Of a stretch of 64,000 nucleotides of DNA, positions 1 through 9,677 are shown piece by piece. Every line of letters starts with the position of its first letter. The first letter of the stretch is position 1. The notes beneath the pieces are model-generated. The model ran no database searches and was not told the origin of the DNA. It saw only the letters and a program-made list of their open reading frames with translations. Source of the stretch: Mucidula mucida. Taxonomy: Eukaryota; Basidiomycota; Agaricomycetes; Agaricales; Physalacriaceae. The DNA lies in contig JADNYV010000051.1 in assembly GCA_015501055.1 (NCBI GenBank), positions 124,001-188,000 of the forward strand, read 5' to 3'. The position numbers were made by a program, and so were the translations under genes.

Positions 1-500
1 GGATCTCCTAGGGAAGCAATTAGATATTTGTTGTTCAGTATGGAGGTAGGTGACTCCATGTGCGTTTCCTTGGAAGAATCAGTAAACAAAGCACCTGTCG
101 CTGGCTCATGCTAAGAGGGTATGTCCCTGACATCAGACGCTCTATACTGATGTGGATTCATCTAAAGCGTTTCGTCCTCCCGACTGATTGCAAGGTGATA
201 CTGCCAGAAATGAATGGAGGCGATTGCGTGCGTCGCAGAAATTGGGAGGAATGTGAGGAAATGACCTTAATATGCCCTCCATTCCGATAAAAAGGCCTTC
301 GGGTCGGCAAACCTTACGAATAGAAGCCACATGGTACAGGGCGGTGTTGGCTGGTGTTGGCCCTTGTCCAATGTCCATGAATGAACGTCACGAGGTCGTG
401 ACTGTCACAATAACAATTAGCCGTCAATAAGGCGAGCTCTGGCTTTCATTTCCACCACCACTACGACCCCGAACTTCCATCACAGTGCACCTCCCCCACC
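1..500. other. Upstream region of the disrupted HNH-like gene
   Basis: No convincing gene is seen here. Two overlapping short ORFs (60-290 plus, 142-378 minus) have no recognisable motif. The last 20 bases before the ATG at 501 are C-rich (cacc directly before the ATG), a good context for a fungal start codon, so the stretch probably holds the promoter and 5' leader of the gene starting at 501. No clear TATA box was found. Confidence 0.4.
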
Positions 501-562
501 ATGCCCGACTTTGTTTATCTGCGTGATATAACCACAGCGCCTACTTCCAATGTCATGGAATC

Positions 563-1088
563 TGTTAGCGACTGACTAAGCCACGAGACTCAACCAGGTA
601 CCACAGCAAGAAACTAAGAAAGTGTTTGCGTTCGTAAGACTAGGCTAGGCCAGGTGTATAAACGAGATCGGAACTAAAGTACAATGATACTACACTACTG
701 CTTATATACTAGTAAGTCTGTGTTTGAAGCTCCTTGTCCATATGCGTTTCCACTAGGGATGCTCCACGCCCTTGACCCAGTGTTGTATGCTACTAGTCCG
801 TGAAACCATTAAATACGAGTGGTGACTGCATGTAAGTAATAATACTGAAACGACCATGTGTGCTACGAGTGTCGGCGGTGTGTATACAATAGGGAGTCCA
901 TGAGGTATCGGCATGTATGATGTCATCCATGTGTTGGGCGTGTGTTCGACATGAGTACGGCTTCGGTAATGAAAAGGGGTATGATCGGTGACGAAACAGA
1001 TGATGAAACGGTCCGTTGGTTGATAAGACAAGGCTCCCGATAAGATATGATAAGATGTGAAAATGTGAAAATATGGCGATTCATAACA
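563..1088 (-). repeat. 3' LTR of Gypsy element 1
   Basis: A 526-bp LTR bounded by TGTTA/TAACA. In element sense it carries TATATAAG about 33 nt upstream of AGTTCCGATCT, the likely RNA start. Its U3 part contains an open frame of 92 codons (753-1031, minus) that is kept in every LTR copy in the window. Confidence 0.93.
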
Positions 1089-1105
1089 TCACCCCCTCCT
1101 TAAGG
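1089..1105 (-). other. Polypurine tract of Gypsy element 1
   Basis: Directly upstream of the 3' LTR in element sense lies a purine run, AAGGAGGGGGTGA, the expected plus-strand primer site. The same tract flanks the 3' LTR of element 2 at 51263-51278. Confidence 0.75.
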
Positions 1106-4100
1106 CGCAAGTTCCATTCTGCGCCAGAGTCGCTCCATGAGGGCTGCAGAGGGTAGCGTGACGTCGAGGGGTTCGGTATCGGGCGGTGGCATGGGTTGGA
1201 ATAGATGTGATGGAAATTGCGACATGGGGACTTCAATGCGAGCAAGCGCGGGTGGCTTTGGCTTGTTCGGATATTGTTGGTGGAAATCGCTGATGGCTTC
1301 GTCGGCATTTTTGAGATTGCATGCCGGTTCCCATGTCTGCTCGTGTGTGCCATAACCCTTCCAGTGAACCTTGTATTGAAAACCCCCGCGGTACTTCCGG
1401 GAATTCACCACTTTCTCGACCTCCCATTCCGGTTCGGCTCCTTCCAGCACAGGTGGTGGACGCGTGTCTCGGGGTTGCGTCGGAAATTGCGGCTTGTGGT
1501 AAGGCGTCAGCAGGGCCTCATTGAACACGGGATGAATGCTTTTCCACGTGTGAGGAATCTGGAGCTTGTAAGAGCTCGTCCCGACTTTCTTGATCACTTT
1601 GAACGGCCCGAATCGTTTGTCATCGAGCTTCTTCATTGGTCGATCCGTGCTGAGATTCGTCCCTTCCAGCCATACTTTGTCGCCTTCCTTGTACTCTACT
1701 GCCTCTGTTCGCTTCCTGTCATAAAACCGTTTCATGTCCTCTTTTGCCATCTTCAATGCTGACCCCACTTCATCCCATGTCTTCCTCATGCCGTCGGCAA
1801 ACTCCTGCGCAGTCTCATTTCTCGATGCCGTTTTCGGAGCGGTGCCTTTGTAGGGATGTCTGCCCATGTCTGCGAAGAACAGAGTGACTTTGGTCGCCGA
1901 GTGAACTCGATCATTGTAAACGAATTCAGCAGAGGGTAGCCATTCGTGCCAGTCGTTCTAATGGTAGTTGACAAATAACCGTAAGAAATGTTCTATCTCT
2001 TGGTTCAGCCGTTCCGTCTGCCCATTTGCCTGTGGATGATACGCCGTTGTAAAGTTTCCCTGTATGCCCAACAACCGGTACAATTCCTTCATGAAACGCG
2101 AGTGGTATTGTGGACCGCGATCATGTATCATCTGTCGTGGCATCCCATGTATGGGGAAAATGCGATCACGGTAAATGCGGGCCATGCCTTCTGACGTCAG
2201 AGTGGTGTGTGTCGGTATGATACGTAATCGCTTGGTGAAATGGTCCACAAATGTGCTGATCGTGTTGTATCCTCCTGATTCCGGCAGCTCTCCAATCATG
2301 TCCGTCCCTACTATTTCCCATGGCTTGCTTGGCACATCAATAGGATGAAGAGGTGCAGCCGGCTTCGTGTGATGTGACTTTGTGACCTGGCATTTTTGAC
2401 ACCCTTCCACGTATTCCGGACGTCTCGGCTGATTCCTGGCCACCAATAGGTGCGTGTAATCAACTCGAGGGTCTTGTATCGTCCGGGATGCCCTGCAAGC
2501 TGTGCATCATGGTGCATTCCGATAACTTTTCCCCGCAATTCCTTGTCCTTTGGTATGTAAATACGATCCTTCCATATAATAAGTCCATTTTCCTTCTCTT
2601 CCCATCCTTTTTCTTTGTTTTCTAATGCTTTTTGTACGTATCTGTCTTTGTTTCCTTTTCTTTGTTTGATTTTGTTAAGTAATTCGTCCTCCGGTGTATC
2701 TACTGTATGTAAAGAAAATTGAATTTGTGAAATAAAAAACTCCGGCTTGAGCAAAACAATGTTTTGTTATCTTTTTCCCCCTTCTCAAGGCCTGTCATCC
2801 TTGACAAGGCATCAGCTTTCCCCATCGTCTTGCCCGGCTTGTGAATCATCTGTATGTCATATTCCGCTAACTCCGTAACCCATCTCGCCTGCCTCCGATT
2901 CAACTTCTGTGGCTTCCGGAAGTACTGGAGGTTTTGATGATCGGTAAACACCTCCACCGTTTCCTTTGCTCCAAGGAGATATTGTCTCCAGTCGTCAATT
3001 GAGTCCATAATAGCCATCATCTCTTTGTCGTAGATCTCATAATTGCGCTCTACTTCGTTCAGCGCGCGAGACCAAAGGCTACTGGTCTCCATTTTCCGTC
3101 CACCAACTGGGAAAGAACCGCCCCGTTCGCATAGTTCGAGGAGTCTGCCTCAACTCGAAACTTGCCGTCGTCGCGTGGTACGATCAGAACGGGTTCTTCC
3201 GTCATCCTCCGCTTCAACTCCTCAAATGCCTTGTGTGCTCCATGCCCCAAACCCATTCGCCCTTCCCGGTTAGCGATGTCAATGGCTTTGCTACTCCCGC
3301 AAACCCCCGGATGAAACGTCGGTAGAAGTTGCAGAAGCCCAGGAATGACTGTACTTCCTTCTTCTTCGTCGGCTCCTTCCATTCCTTACTACGGCCACTT
3401 TTGCCGGATCCATCTTCACTTCTCCTCCTCCAACAATAACTCCTAAGTAGTCTACAGTATGTGCCTCAAAACTACATTTCTCGGGTTTTAAATACAACTT
3501 ATTTACTCGTAATATTTCTAATACCTTCGTACAATCTGTCTATGCTCCTCGAGAGTGTTCGTAAAGATAAGTATATCGTCCAAGTAAATGATAACATGTC
3601 CGTCGTCAATCAATTCCTTCAGAATGTGATTCATAAACGATTGGAACGTTGCCGGCGAGTTTGTAAGTCCGAAGAACATGACTGATGGCTCGAACAGGCC
3701 TCGGTTTGTTCTAAACGCCGCTTTCCACTCATCACCTTCTTTGATCCGGATGTTATTGTAACCCCATCGGACATCCATCTTCGTGAAAACCTTTGCTCCC
3801 TTCAACTTGTCGATAAGCTCCTGAATCAACGGCAAGGGGTATCGGTTCTTGATTGTCATGTCGTTCAACTTCCGATAATCCTGCACTGGCCGAAGGCTTC
3901 CGTCCTTCTTCTTGACAAAGAAGAATGGTGACGCCATAGGTGAGATTGATGGCCGTATGCGTCCCGTGCGTATGTTTTCCTCCAAGAACTCGTCTAATGC
4001 CTTCTGCTCTGATGGACTAAGGGGATAGACCTTGCAGTCAACCGGTTTGGAACCAGGCGTAAGTTCTATGCGTGATCCCAGGGTCTTCGCTCCGGTAACT

Positions 4101-5080
4101 TGTCAAAGTCCGCCTTGCTGAATACATCGGAAAATTCCTCAATGTAAGGTGCAGCAGCGGATGAAGGCTGTTGTGATCTCAGCTTTTCACCGCTTTTGCG
4201 ATAGTTGTCCCAGTCCATCCAAAATAACCGCTCTCCCTCCTCCAGCTTCTCTTCTACGTCTTCTCCTTCATCTTCCGGTGAGTCGTACTCGGGTAGATAG
4301 CCGCAGCGGTCTGGGCATCGATCAAAAGTCAATGTGGATTCCGTCCAGTTGATCGTGGGGTTGTGATATCGTAGCCAATCTAGCCCCAAAAAGATACTTG
4401 TTTTGCCGAGATTGGTGACGGCCAACTCAATCTTTTCGGCGTGATCTCCGATCTTCATCCGGACCTCCACAAAACCTTCGATTGCTCCTCCCTCGTTTAG
4501 GGTTCCATCCGCATTGTAGACAGGGAGCTTGACCGGTAACTCCTTGATCGGGAGTCCGTTCTTCTCGACGAATTCTTTATTGACACAAGAACCCGTTGCT
4601 CCACTGTCAAGAAGGGCACTCGTTTCCCATTCAGAGCCTGTGTGTACGCTCTCTATGGTTACTCGGAGTTTCATGTCCTGCCCCTTTGTTCCCCGGATGT
4701 ACTTCCTCGACTTTTTCAACTCCGTCACAACTTCCACCGCAGCTTCCTTTGTCAACGCTCTGATCGCCATCACCTTCTCCTCCGTCGCTTCTCTCTCTCT
4801 CCGCTCCGGCATCCATGCTCTCAAAATTCCCACTGCTCTCGGCACGTCATCCTCTCTTAGCCGTTGTGCGATCCACTCGGGCGTATTTGGCTCAAATCTT
4901 TCTTTCGCAGGTTTTGGTGGTAAAGTCGTCGATGATATTTTAGATGTTTCAGTACCCGTACTGTAAATAGAATCTGCATCTGACGACCCTTTCCTTGATG
5001 ACTGCTCCGGCAGGACTGCGTCTACTGCGGGAGCTTCGCAAAACCCAACTCTTCGGCCAGCTTCTTCTTCTCCTCGTCAT
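1100..5080 (-). pseudogene. Pol of Gypsy element 1 (PR-RT-RH-IN-chromodomain, several frameshifts)
   Basis: In minus-strand order: aspartic protease with LLDSGATGSCV (about 4610), reverse transcriptase with [11 protein letters not shown] (about 3590), RNase H (FRVEADSSNYANGAVLSQ, about 3140), integrase with an HPGRYKTLELI zinc-binding part (2450-2520) and a core with VGTDMIGELP and HPQANGQTERLNQE (1970-2330), then a C-terminal chromodomain (EWEVEKVV...YKVHWKGYG...TWEP, about 1300-1450). Against element 2, single bases are missing near 4067, 3528, 3392, 3239 and 3073, so Pol is split over several frames. The chromodomain frame (1100-1867) is intact. In chromoviruses this domain directs integration to marked chromatin. 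Confidence 0.88.
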
Positions 5081-5950
5081 TCATTTCGGTCCATAAACCC
5101 CGAATCGTCTGGGGTCGACCCTTCTTGGGACAGAACCTGCTGACATGGCCGTGTTCGCCACAGCTGAAGCAAAGTCCCTTCGACGTGCATTGTCGATGTC
5201 CATCGGCCTGCCGGCTCCTCCATAGGTAACACCGGTGGCATCTCGTCGTGTGATCGGCGTTGGAGGTGGGTTCGTAGGATTAGCTCTCGATGTAGCCACC
5301 TGCGGAGCTTGAGGCCGGGACTGCATGCCGGACCTCTTGCTCGCCGCCCGCCTTCTCCACAGCTGATCGATCTGAAGGATCTGTGCCTTCCAATCCTTGT
5401 ACTTCTCTGGCAACCCGTCTCGGCTACCATAGATCTGATCAATGATCTTCTCGTTGACGTTGGTCTCGAGAAGTCGCACAACAAATGCGTCATCCTTCGA
5501 ATATCCTGCCTGAGTGAGCAGGACCTCGAACTTCTGGAAGAAATCTTGAGCGGTGTCTTGCCCCTGGCGCAACCGCTCGATCTGGTCTTGCGCGTCTCGC
5601 GCGAGGTTGGAATCCACAAATCGCTCCTTCAAGTCTTCCTTGAACTCCGTCCAAGAGACTGTCCATTCCTCTTCTTCCTCGTCGAAGTTCTGGTCCGAGT
5701 AGTTCTGGACCCATGCATCTACATGATCTCCTCGGATGTAGGAGAGAACAACATCGATCCTTTCGGAGTCAGATGTGAGGTTGTTCTTCTTGTCACGGAT
5801 GTATGTGAACATCGATTGCCACCAGCTCTTGTACTTGGACTTGTCCCCGTCATAGTCGTAAGGCTTGTTGACAAGGGATCGGCCTTTGGTTTCGACCTCG
5901 GCATGATGAGCGGGTGTGTGAGGAACGGTTTCGGGTGCTTCGTTGGACAT
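5081..5950 (-). CDS. Gag of Gypsy element 1 (frame broken before the zinc knuckle)
   Basis: Capsid-type retrotransposon Gag starting MSNEAPE, 289 codons as read. The middle (WWQSMFTYI...YIRGDHVDAW...FFQKFEVLL) matches the retrotrans_gag capsid fold that builds the particle. The CCHC knuckle (CFSCGEHGH..RFC) is encoded just downstream but in another frame: element 1 reads AAGGGAC where element 2 reads AAGAGGAC, one base more, which keeps the knuckle in frame. The expected product is therefore knuckle-containing and fused to or followed by Pol. Either a real one-base loss or a sequencing error explains the break. Confidence 0.85.
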   Translation of the reverse strand: MSNEAPETVPHTPAHHAEVETKGRSLVNKPYDYDGDKSKYKSWWQSMFTYIRDKKNNLTSDSERIDVVLSYIRGDHVDAWVQNYSDQNFDEEEEEWTVSWTEFKEDLKERFVDSNLARDAQDQIERLRQGQDTAQDFFQKFEVLLTQAGYSKDDAFVVRLLETNVNEKIIDQIYGSRDGLPEKYKDWKAQILQIDQLWRRRAASKRSGMQSRPQAPQVATSRANPTNPPPTPITRRDATGVTYGGAGRPMDIDNARRRDFASAVANTAMSAGSVPRRVDPRRFGVYGPK

Positions 5951-6549
5951 GATGAATCGGGGTGATAGGATCGGAGAGTGAAAGGGTGAAAGTGGGGATA
6001 TGGGAGATGCGGATCTTGATGAAACGGGTGAGGGAATAGAGGTTTGGATGAATAAGGAGGAGTCGCCTAGATCTGAAATAGAATCCAGGACTTGGTAGGG
6101 TGGGGAATGATGATGTGTATCGTAAGGTAAGTAAAGTAGGTAGGTATCGTAACTGTCTACGCTATTTTACCGACTACTGACTACGTATCTACGGAGCCCA
6201 AGAGCTCGTCACAAGTTCGCAATTGCCCAGCCGACGTCCCTCTGGTGTGAGGTAAGCCGAAGTTTTCCTGGGAACGGGGGTTGACCCGTAAACAGCGCCC
6301 ACTGAAGTGCAACTGCCAAAAGTTCGTTCTCGTGAGAGCGGCTACTTCCAGCACCCGAGGCAGTTATCTCTAACTGTTAGCCGGCGCTACTGGGACCAAT
6401 ACACACGTATGCGGACGTGCGCTGGAATTAGGAATCCGTCGATCTGTAAACAGGGAAAGGGAATAGGGGAATGTGCGATGATCAAACAGCGAAGTGCTGA
6501 TCGACGATCAGGGATGTGTGGTAGGTGGTAGAAAGTAGTTCCGATCTTC
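5951..6549 (-). other. Leader of Gypsy element 1
   Basis: About 600 bp of non-coding sequence between the 5' LTR and the gag ATG, holding the PBS at its LTR end. It is repeated in element 2 at 62743-63340 with scattered transitions. A short plus-strand ORF (6307-6531) shows no recognisable features. The length and conservation suggest packaging or translation-control signals. Confidence 0.6.
6537..6547 (-). promoter_or_regulatory. Self-priming primer binding site, Gypsy element 1
   Basis: In element sense AGATCGGAACT starts two bases after the 5' LTR. It is a perfect 11-nt complement of AGTTCCGATCT, the inferred 5' end of the transcript (6665-6655). This is the Tf1/sushi arrangement, in which the mRNA 5' end folds back and serves as primer in place of a tRNA. 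The match extends to 12 nt if the flanking T/A pair is counted. Confidence 0.7.
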
Positions 6550-7078
6550 TGTTAGCGACTGACTAAGCCACGAGACTCAACCAGGTACCACAGCAAGAAC
6601 TAAGGAAGAAAGTGTTCGCGTTCGTAAGACTAGGCTAGGCCAGGTGTATAAACGAGATCGGAACTAAAGTACAATGATACTACACTACTGCTTATATACT
6701 AGTAAGTCTGTGTTTGAAGCTCCTTGTCCATACGCGTTTCCACTAGGGATGCTCCACGCCCTTGACCCAGTGTTGTATGCTACTAGTCCGTGAAACCATT
6801 AAATACGAGTGGTGACTGCATGTAAGTAATAATACTGAAACGACCATGTGTGCTACGAGTGTCGGCGGTGTGTATACAATAGGGAGTCCATGAGGTATCG
6901 GCATGTATGATGTCATCCATGTGTTGGGCGTGTGTTCGACATGAGTACGGCTTCGGTAATGAAAAGGGGTATGATCGGTGACGAAACAGATGATGAAACG
7001 GTCCGTTGGTTGATAAGACAAGGCTCCCGATAAGATATGATAAGATGTGAAAATGTGAAAATATGGCGATTCATAACA
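6550..7078 (-). repeat. 5' LTR of Gypsy element 1
   Basis: A 529-bp LTR nearly identical to 563-1088. In element sense the TATA box is at 6698-6692 and the inferred transcription start near 6665. The stretch at 6655-6665 is the inverse complement of the primer binding site at 6537-6547. Confidence 0.93.
6692..6698 (-). promoter_or_regulatory. TATA box of Gypsy element 1
   Basis: TATATAA on the minus strand, 33 nt from its first T to the A that would begin the self-priming transcript (6665). The same box is kept in all other copies of this LTR in the window. Confidence 0.6.
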
Positions 7079-8522
7079 GAATCCCTCCTTGTCATTAAGC
7101 CGAAAGATAAAGTACGTATTGTGTTTGACGCAACGTCGAATGTACTAAAGTGTCGAGCGCCTGCAGCTCGATGAAATTGAGTACTCTCTAGGTCTCGATC
7201 GCGGGGATATCAAGAAATACTACTCATCAGACCTTCTTAAGGCCGCAGGTCAGTCGCCTCTTCCGCCTCATCTCTCTTGCCTTTTCTCAGCGCCACCAGT
7301 TCATTCCGATATGGTTCAACTCTTTCGGCGAGGCCAGTGGACTCTAGTCCCTCCTGTTGAAACTCTTCAAGCCATGCACGATCTCTTCGACGCTAACCAT
7401 GTCAACGGAACTCACAATCGTACCGGCTTCCTAGATGTATGTTTCACACTTTCCGTGTCTCCCTTTAGCTCAGCAGTAGCATTCAGGTGATTCCAGAAGC
7501 CGAAGAATACTATGAATACAGGTTTATGGGCCTGAAACAGCCAGGGAACACAGTCTTCCACGCAGCGGGCCAACCATACGCTTTCCCATATCGCGACTTT
7601 CCAATTGTGCGAACGCGCCTTCATCCGTGCTTCATCTTTCCCTCCCTTGTTCCCTGCATGAATATCGGCTCTCTCGCTGGGAACGATCATCTCCACCTCA
7701 TAGGAGACAACATCCACCTCGCGGGAACAACATACCTCATTCTGAACTCTATCTTTTACCTCTCATTTTTGGGAAATACCAAGGCAAGAGACTTTCCGGA
7801 GCGACGTATTCCATCAGTGCGTCGTCGAGATCCCGTACGGCCTCTTGTCGCTGCACCGAGCCACATAAAGATCGACGAGGAAGCAGAACCAACTCCGCCG
7901 CCAGTCACCTCGAGCGTGCAGAAGGGTAAGAAGACGGTCGTTATACGGTCGCCCCCGCCGTCGTCCCACACCCAGTCAGTGCCCGTCACTGAGTCGAAAC
8001 CGTCAAATGTCATTGCTCCCGGAAAGAAGCAGTCAACTAAACGCGCCTCGCCAACAAAATCTGTTGCAGCGTCGCGGAGAAGGCGAAGAATCTCGTAGAC
8101 TGGAGCTGACTCGACCGTTTTGCCTGCCACGCGCCACAGTCTTCGCTCCAGCAGGTTATGATTACTCTATTTATGATATCTGTACCTAACAGTCGGACCA
8201 TGTTCTCGTAGAAATGTTATCGCAATGCTACCTCGGTGCTCCCAGTTGTCGTATATACTCTGTTAATATTTTGGTTAATAATCATTAGCTTCTCGTTGAC
8301 GCCGCTTCCTCATCTCCATCCTTTTTGATGAAAGGGTGGCGTCGATCATCTCAAGAGTACAGCCCATGGTTTGAGACAGACGGGAGCTAGGTATTCAAGA
8401 TTGACTCTCAGTGCAATTGGTAAGATGAAGGCAAGTGTAGCATCAAAAGAGGGCTAGCTAAAAACTCATCATACGGCGTGAGTCCACATGGAGTATATAC
8501 CGAACCTTTCATGGGCCCTCAT

Positions 8523-8604
8523 GGGCGTTTAGCGCAGTGGTAGCGCGCATGCTTTGCACTCTCATGCTTGCCTGAGGTCCAGGTTTCGATCACCTGAACG
8601 TCCA
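8523..8604 (+). tRNA. tRNA-Ala(TGC)-like, with about 10-nt anticodon-loop insertion
   Basis: The acceptor arms GGGCGTT and AACGTCC pair fully, with a G3:U70 wobble, the alanine identity pair. The D arm is GCGC..GCGC, the T arm CAGGT/ACCTG around TTCGATC. The anticodon loop starts TTTGCA (anticodon TGC). Between position 37 and the 3' anticodon stem (GCCTG, one mismatch to CATGC) lie about 10 extra bases, where tRNA introns normally sit. A TTTTT terminator follows directly. It could be a functional tRNA with a very short intron or a decayed copy; the stem mismatch argues for caution. Confidence 0.6.
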
Positions 8605-9677
8605 TTTTTGAAAGCGGACGCCGGACAAAACCGTTTTTTACCACCCCTCCCGGAGGGCCTGGTTTCTTACCGGTATTAAACCGTTTTTTACCTAGCACAT
8701 GACAGAATCATGTGATCTGCGCCACATATCTTTTCTCAGCCGCGTCTTGTGCAGTTGAGGCCTCCTTTACACAGTTCTTCTGCAATAAACTCTACTAGTG
8801 AATGGCAGCTGACTGAAAATATGCTTTGATTTATATGTGGGTTCATACACCACATGCTTGCAAGCTAGGTTTATTCCACAGCCCTAACGCTAATTCAACA
8901 GCTAAGGTAATACTACCCCGACGGACCGTGTATAGTAAGAAAACATGTTTGTGAAGGGCGACACAGACCACGGGTGCATCAAAACCTTGCGGGGGAAAAC
9001 CTCTGTGAGGACAAAACCCACATCAAGGAAGCTACCAGGTTATCGGCGAGAAAGGTGAACATACGGAAGTTTCATCGCTTGCACGGGAAGAATGCGCGGA
9101 TATGCCATTAGATTTGGCAACCCAACACGTGTAAACTGACCTGTGCAGTCACCAGTGTGTAAAGAATGCGTTGATTTATACCCGTGTTGGCGAGGATGAC
9201 AGTGATGATAGTCAAGAGTAGTGAATATTATTATTGTGCTAGCTACAAAGTTTGTGTTTATATACTACTGAGATAAATATACTAGAACATTCTACAATGT
9301 TCGAGTAAGTCCTGCAGCTTACTGCTGGGGCGTCGTATCTTCTACGACCTTCCAGCAACAACCCGCCGCCCGGTGATCCCTACCTCATCTTTCTTTTGGT
9401 CGTCACTTATCACGAGCAGAGGGACTTTTTACTCTCGGCTGCCTCCGGAGCCTGACCTCCGTCACTTTGCCAATACCTTCATGCCATTTTATCCAAATCG
9501 AGGCGCATTTCAGCACCAAGTACGCCCCGTTGATCCATTCGCTGTTACTGTCAATCTGACCGCTACCATGCACCACACCCCGATGCCAGACAAGTGAAGT
9601 GACGAAGTTAGCGTTGTTCGATGTTGTTGTTGTATGTGATATACAACGCTTGTAGACATACTAACTACTTGTCTTAA
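8605..9677. other. Intergenic region, no gene seen
   Basis: This lies between the tRNA-like gene and the 3' end of the helicase/AAA gene. One 74-codon ORF (9373-9597, plus) shows no recognisable features. The stretch 9140-9360 has an LTR-like feel (a TATA-like ttatatact, then ccagcaacaacccgccgccc), but no partner copy or target duplication was found. Confidence 0.3.

Larger units (their letters stand above)
563..7078 (-). mobile_element. Ty3/Gypsy chromovirus (element 1), structurally complete
   Basis: A 6516-bp LTR retrotransposon read on the minus strand. LTRs at 563-1088 and 6550-7078 begin TGTTA and end TAACA, and a 5-bp target duplication GAATC lies at 558-562 and 7079-7083. Order in element sense: 5' LTR, PBS, about 600-bp leader, gag, protease, reverse transcriptase, RNase H, integrase, chromodomain, polypurine tract, 3' LTR. 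The two LTRs differ at only a few positions (two T/C changes at CpG sites and a small indel), so insertion is recent. Even so, the coding region carries several apparent single-base deletions relative to element 2, so this copy as read is not autonomous, unless those are sequence errors. Confidence 0.93.
501..8098 (+). pseudogene. HNH-like family gene disrupted in exon 1 by a Gypsy element
   Basis: With the element and its duplicated target site removed, a four-exon gene appears: exon 1 at 501-562 plus 7084-7111, exon 2 at 7167-7248, exon 3 at 7300-7436, exon 4 at 7487-8098. The introns are 55, 51 and 50 nt; intron 1 has gtacgt at its 5' end and a ctaaag branch-like site. Exon lengths sum to 921 nt, or 306 aa plus stop. 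Exon 1 is 90 nt, exactly as in the intact relative at 41114-42432, and shares its LxDxTTxPxS pattern. Exon 2 has the EYxLG motif, exon 3 an HSDMVQLF..WTLVP block, exon 4 a YPFxDFP..LHPCF-like block followed by a Pro/Ser/Lys-rich tail ending in arginines. The block in exons 2-3 resembles the C-terminal part of HNH_2-type domains of Agaricomycetes, but the histidine-bearing front half is not visible, so nuclease activity is doubtful. As it stands the gene cannot make the full protein. Confidence 0.8.

Noticed and set aside
60..378. Two overlapping short ORFs at the window start
   Set aside because: No motif or start context, and neither extends the HNH-like gene at 501.
1217..1762. 181-codon plus-strand ORF inside Gypsy element 1
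   Set aside because: It is antisense to the integrase/chromodomain frame and repeated in element 2 (51515-52024) for the same reason; a shadow of the real gene.
7084..7170. Peptide VIKPKDKVRIVFDATS looked like a Bel/Pao reverse transcriptase fragment
   Set aside because: The part after KDK is explained better as a 55-nt intron (gtacgt..ctgcag) of the HNH-like gene; exon lengths and protein blocks then match the relatives.
9140..9365. Possible solo LTR near the end of the helicase/AAA gene
   Set aside because: A TATA-like stretch and LTR-like composition are present, but there is no second copy, no TG..CA boundary pair and no target duplication in the window.
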